A stretch of 33,290 nucleotides of DNA from OM182 bacterium (GTDB lineage Bacteria > Pseudomonadota > Gammaproteobacteria > Pseudomonadales > Azotimanducaceae): positions 1-33,290 of the forward strand of contig SHAE01000008.1 in the NCBI GenBank assembly GCA_004213835.1. Direction: 5' to 3'. Below, piece by piece: positions 32,317-33,290 of the stretch (position 1 is its first letter; each line of letters starts with the position of its first letter). The position numbers and the translations under genes were made by a program. Under the pieces are notes generated by a model. It ran no database searches and was not told the origin of the DNA. It saw only the letters and a program-made list of their open reading frames with translations.

Positions 32317-33290
32317 ATGAAAGGGCCGCTAGAGCATATTCGAGTGCTGGATTTGACCATCGCCCGAGCAGGGCCCATGGCGGTACGTCTGCTCGCCGAC
32401 TGGGGCGCCGACGTCATAAAAATTGAGCCGCCACCGCGTAAGGATGCCCAAGGTAACTCTGTCACCGGCGGACGGCGCGGGCCGGATGAACAGAACCTGC
32501 ACCGCAACAAGCGCTCACTGGCCATCGACCTCAAGCACGCCGACGGTAAGGCGCTGTTTCATCGGCTGGCCAAGTACGCTGACGTGGTGGTGGAGAATTT
32601 CCGTAGCTCGGTGAAGTATCGCCTTGGCGTAGATTACGACACGCTCAAAGCCATCAATCCTGGCTTGGTCTACGCGAGCATATCCGGCTTCGGTCAAGAC
32701 GGCCCCGACAGCGAGCGGCCAGGTGTTGATCAAATCGTGCAGGGGATGAGCGGCCTCATGTCGATTACCGGTGAACCCGAGCAGGGCCCCATGCGGGTGG
32801 GAATTGCCATATCTGATACATCCGCGGGCATGTTTCTGGGCCAAGGTATTTTGCTCGCCTTGCTACATCGCGAGCGCACGGGGGAAGGCCAATGGGTGCA
32901 TACCTCACTGCTCGAAGCCATGATGTCCAAGCTCGATTTTCAGGGCGCGCGCTACACCATGAACGGCGAAGAGCCGACCCAGCAGGGCAACGACCACCCC
33001 ACGCAAGTGCCCATGGGCATGTTCAATGCCAAGGACGGCCACGTGAACATCGCGGCCTTTGGCGGTCAGATGTGGCAGCGCTTTTGCGATGCCCTGCATG
33101 CGCAGGCGCTGCTGCAACACCCGGACTACCAGAGCATCGGTTCGCGCACCCGCCATCGAGACCAGATTAAGGCGGATATGAACGCGATTACCGAAACGTT
33201 CAGCGTCGCTGAACTGGTGCAGCGCTTGAACGAAGCCGGTGTGCCCTGTGGCCCGATCAACACCATTAAAGAAGCTTTTGAGAACCCGCA
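32317..33290 (+). CDS. CaiB/BaiF-family CoA-transferase, 3'-truncated by window end
   Basis: A class III CoA-transferase or acyl-CoA racemase, open to the right edge (324 complete codons). The N-terminal part reads MKGPLEHIRVLDLTIARAGP, then LLADWGADVIKIEPP, NKRSLAIDLKHADGK, VVENFRSSV, and YASISGFGQDGP, all typical of the family. Asp167 in VGIAISDTSAGMFLGQGIL corresponds to the catalytic aspartate that forms the CoA-linked intermediate in formyl-CoA transferase. Relatives act on carnitine, oxalate, succinate/benzylsuccinate or bile acids; the substrate is open. It starts nine bases after the amidohydrolase stop, so the two are one operon, suggesting activation of the acid released by the amidohydrolase (inference). 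The start has only a weak ribosome binding site. Confidence 0.92.
   Translation, partial: MKGPLEHIRVLDLTIARAGPMAVRLLADWGADVIKIEPPPRKDAQGNSVTGGRRGPDEQNLHRNKRSLAIDLKHADGKALFHRLAKYADVVVENFRSSVKYRLGVDYDTLKAINPGLVYASISGFGQDGPDSERPGVDQIVQGMSGLMSITGEPEQGPMRVGIAISDTSAGMFLGQGILLALLHRERTGEGQWVHTSLLEAMMSKLDFQGARYTMNGEEPTQQGNDHPTQVPMGMFNAKDGHVNIAAFGGQMWQRFCDALHAQALLQHPDYQSIGSRTRHRDQIKADMNAITETFSVAELVQRLNEAGVPCGPINTIKEAFENP

Overview
The window looks like a chromosomal segment of a free-living, probably marine, aerobic gammaproteobacterium. This rests on moderate-to-high GC, a Pseudomonas-type Fur, SelU, MsrA, a YegD-like Hsp70, a membrane acyl-CoA desaturase, and many lipid/CoA and small-molecule hydrolase genes. 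Placement near the Cellvibrionales/Halieaceae-Spongiibacteraceae groups is an inference; there is no rRNA or other strong phylogenetic marker. I see no tRNA, rRNA, CRISPR array, insertion sequence, prophage or recognisable defence island. Genes are densely packed, with many convergent pairs only a few bases apart.

Layout. Positions 1-5000 hold an alpha/beta hydrolase facing a minus-strand pair (Sel1-repeat lipoprotein, then tRNA 2-selenouridine synthase), then msrA and a small Cys/His-rich protein. From 5 to 9 kb come a YegD-like Hsp70, a NudL-type Nudix hydrolase, a hotdog thioesterase, a MAPEG membrane protein and an epoxide-hydrolase-like enzyme. From 9 to 15.2 kb come a methyltransferase, O-acetylhomoserine sulfhydrylase translationally coupled to an alpha/beta hydrolase through a TTG start, another hydrolase, a GST, and a minus-strand group of a small membrane protein, a TauD-type dioxygenase and a HIT protein. 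From 15.5 to 20.7 kb come an acyl-CoA desaturase with a C-terminal coiled coil, an SSS-family symporter, a second GST, a class II sirtuin and a DUF6491-like secreted protein. From 20.7 to 24.4 kb a minus-strand GPH symporter / LLM-oxidoreductase operon diverges from a MerR-HTH/TPR fusion regulator. From 24.4 kb to the end come fur (with a 12-bp tandem repeat tract upstream), acyl-CoA dehydrogenase plus thioesterase, an MFS transporter, SRPBCC plus carboxylesterase, and an N-acyl-D-amino-acid deacylase-like amidohydrolase followed by a CaiB/BaiF CoA-transferase cut by the window end.

Taken together the genes describe uptake and catabolism of organic acids, esters and acyl compounds (transporters, esterases, acyl-CoA dehydrogenase, CoA-transferase, thioesterases, dioxygenase), lipid remodelling (desaturase), and redox/electrophile stress handling (MsrA, GSTs, MAPEG, Nudix, Fur). 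I found no clear undescribed multi-gene system. The items most worth a second look are the MerR-TPR/GPH/LLM divergon with a perfect palindrome in its control region, the CCTAGG repeat tract that is in frame with fur, the altered Walker A motif of SelU, and an unlisted small membrane-protein gene beside the TauD gene.
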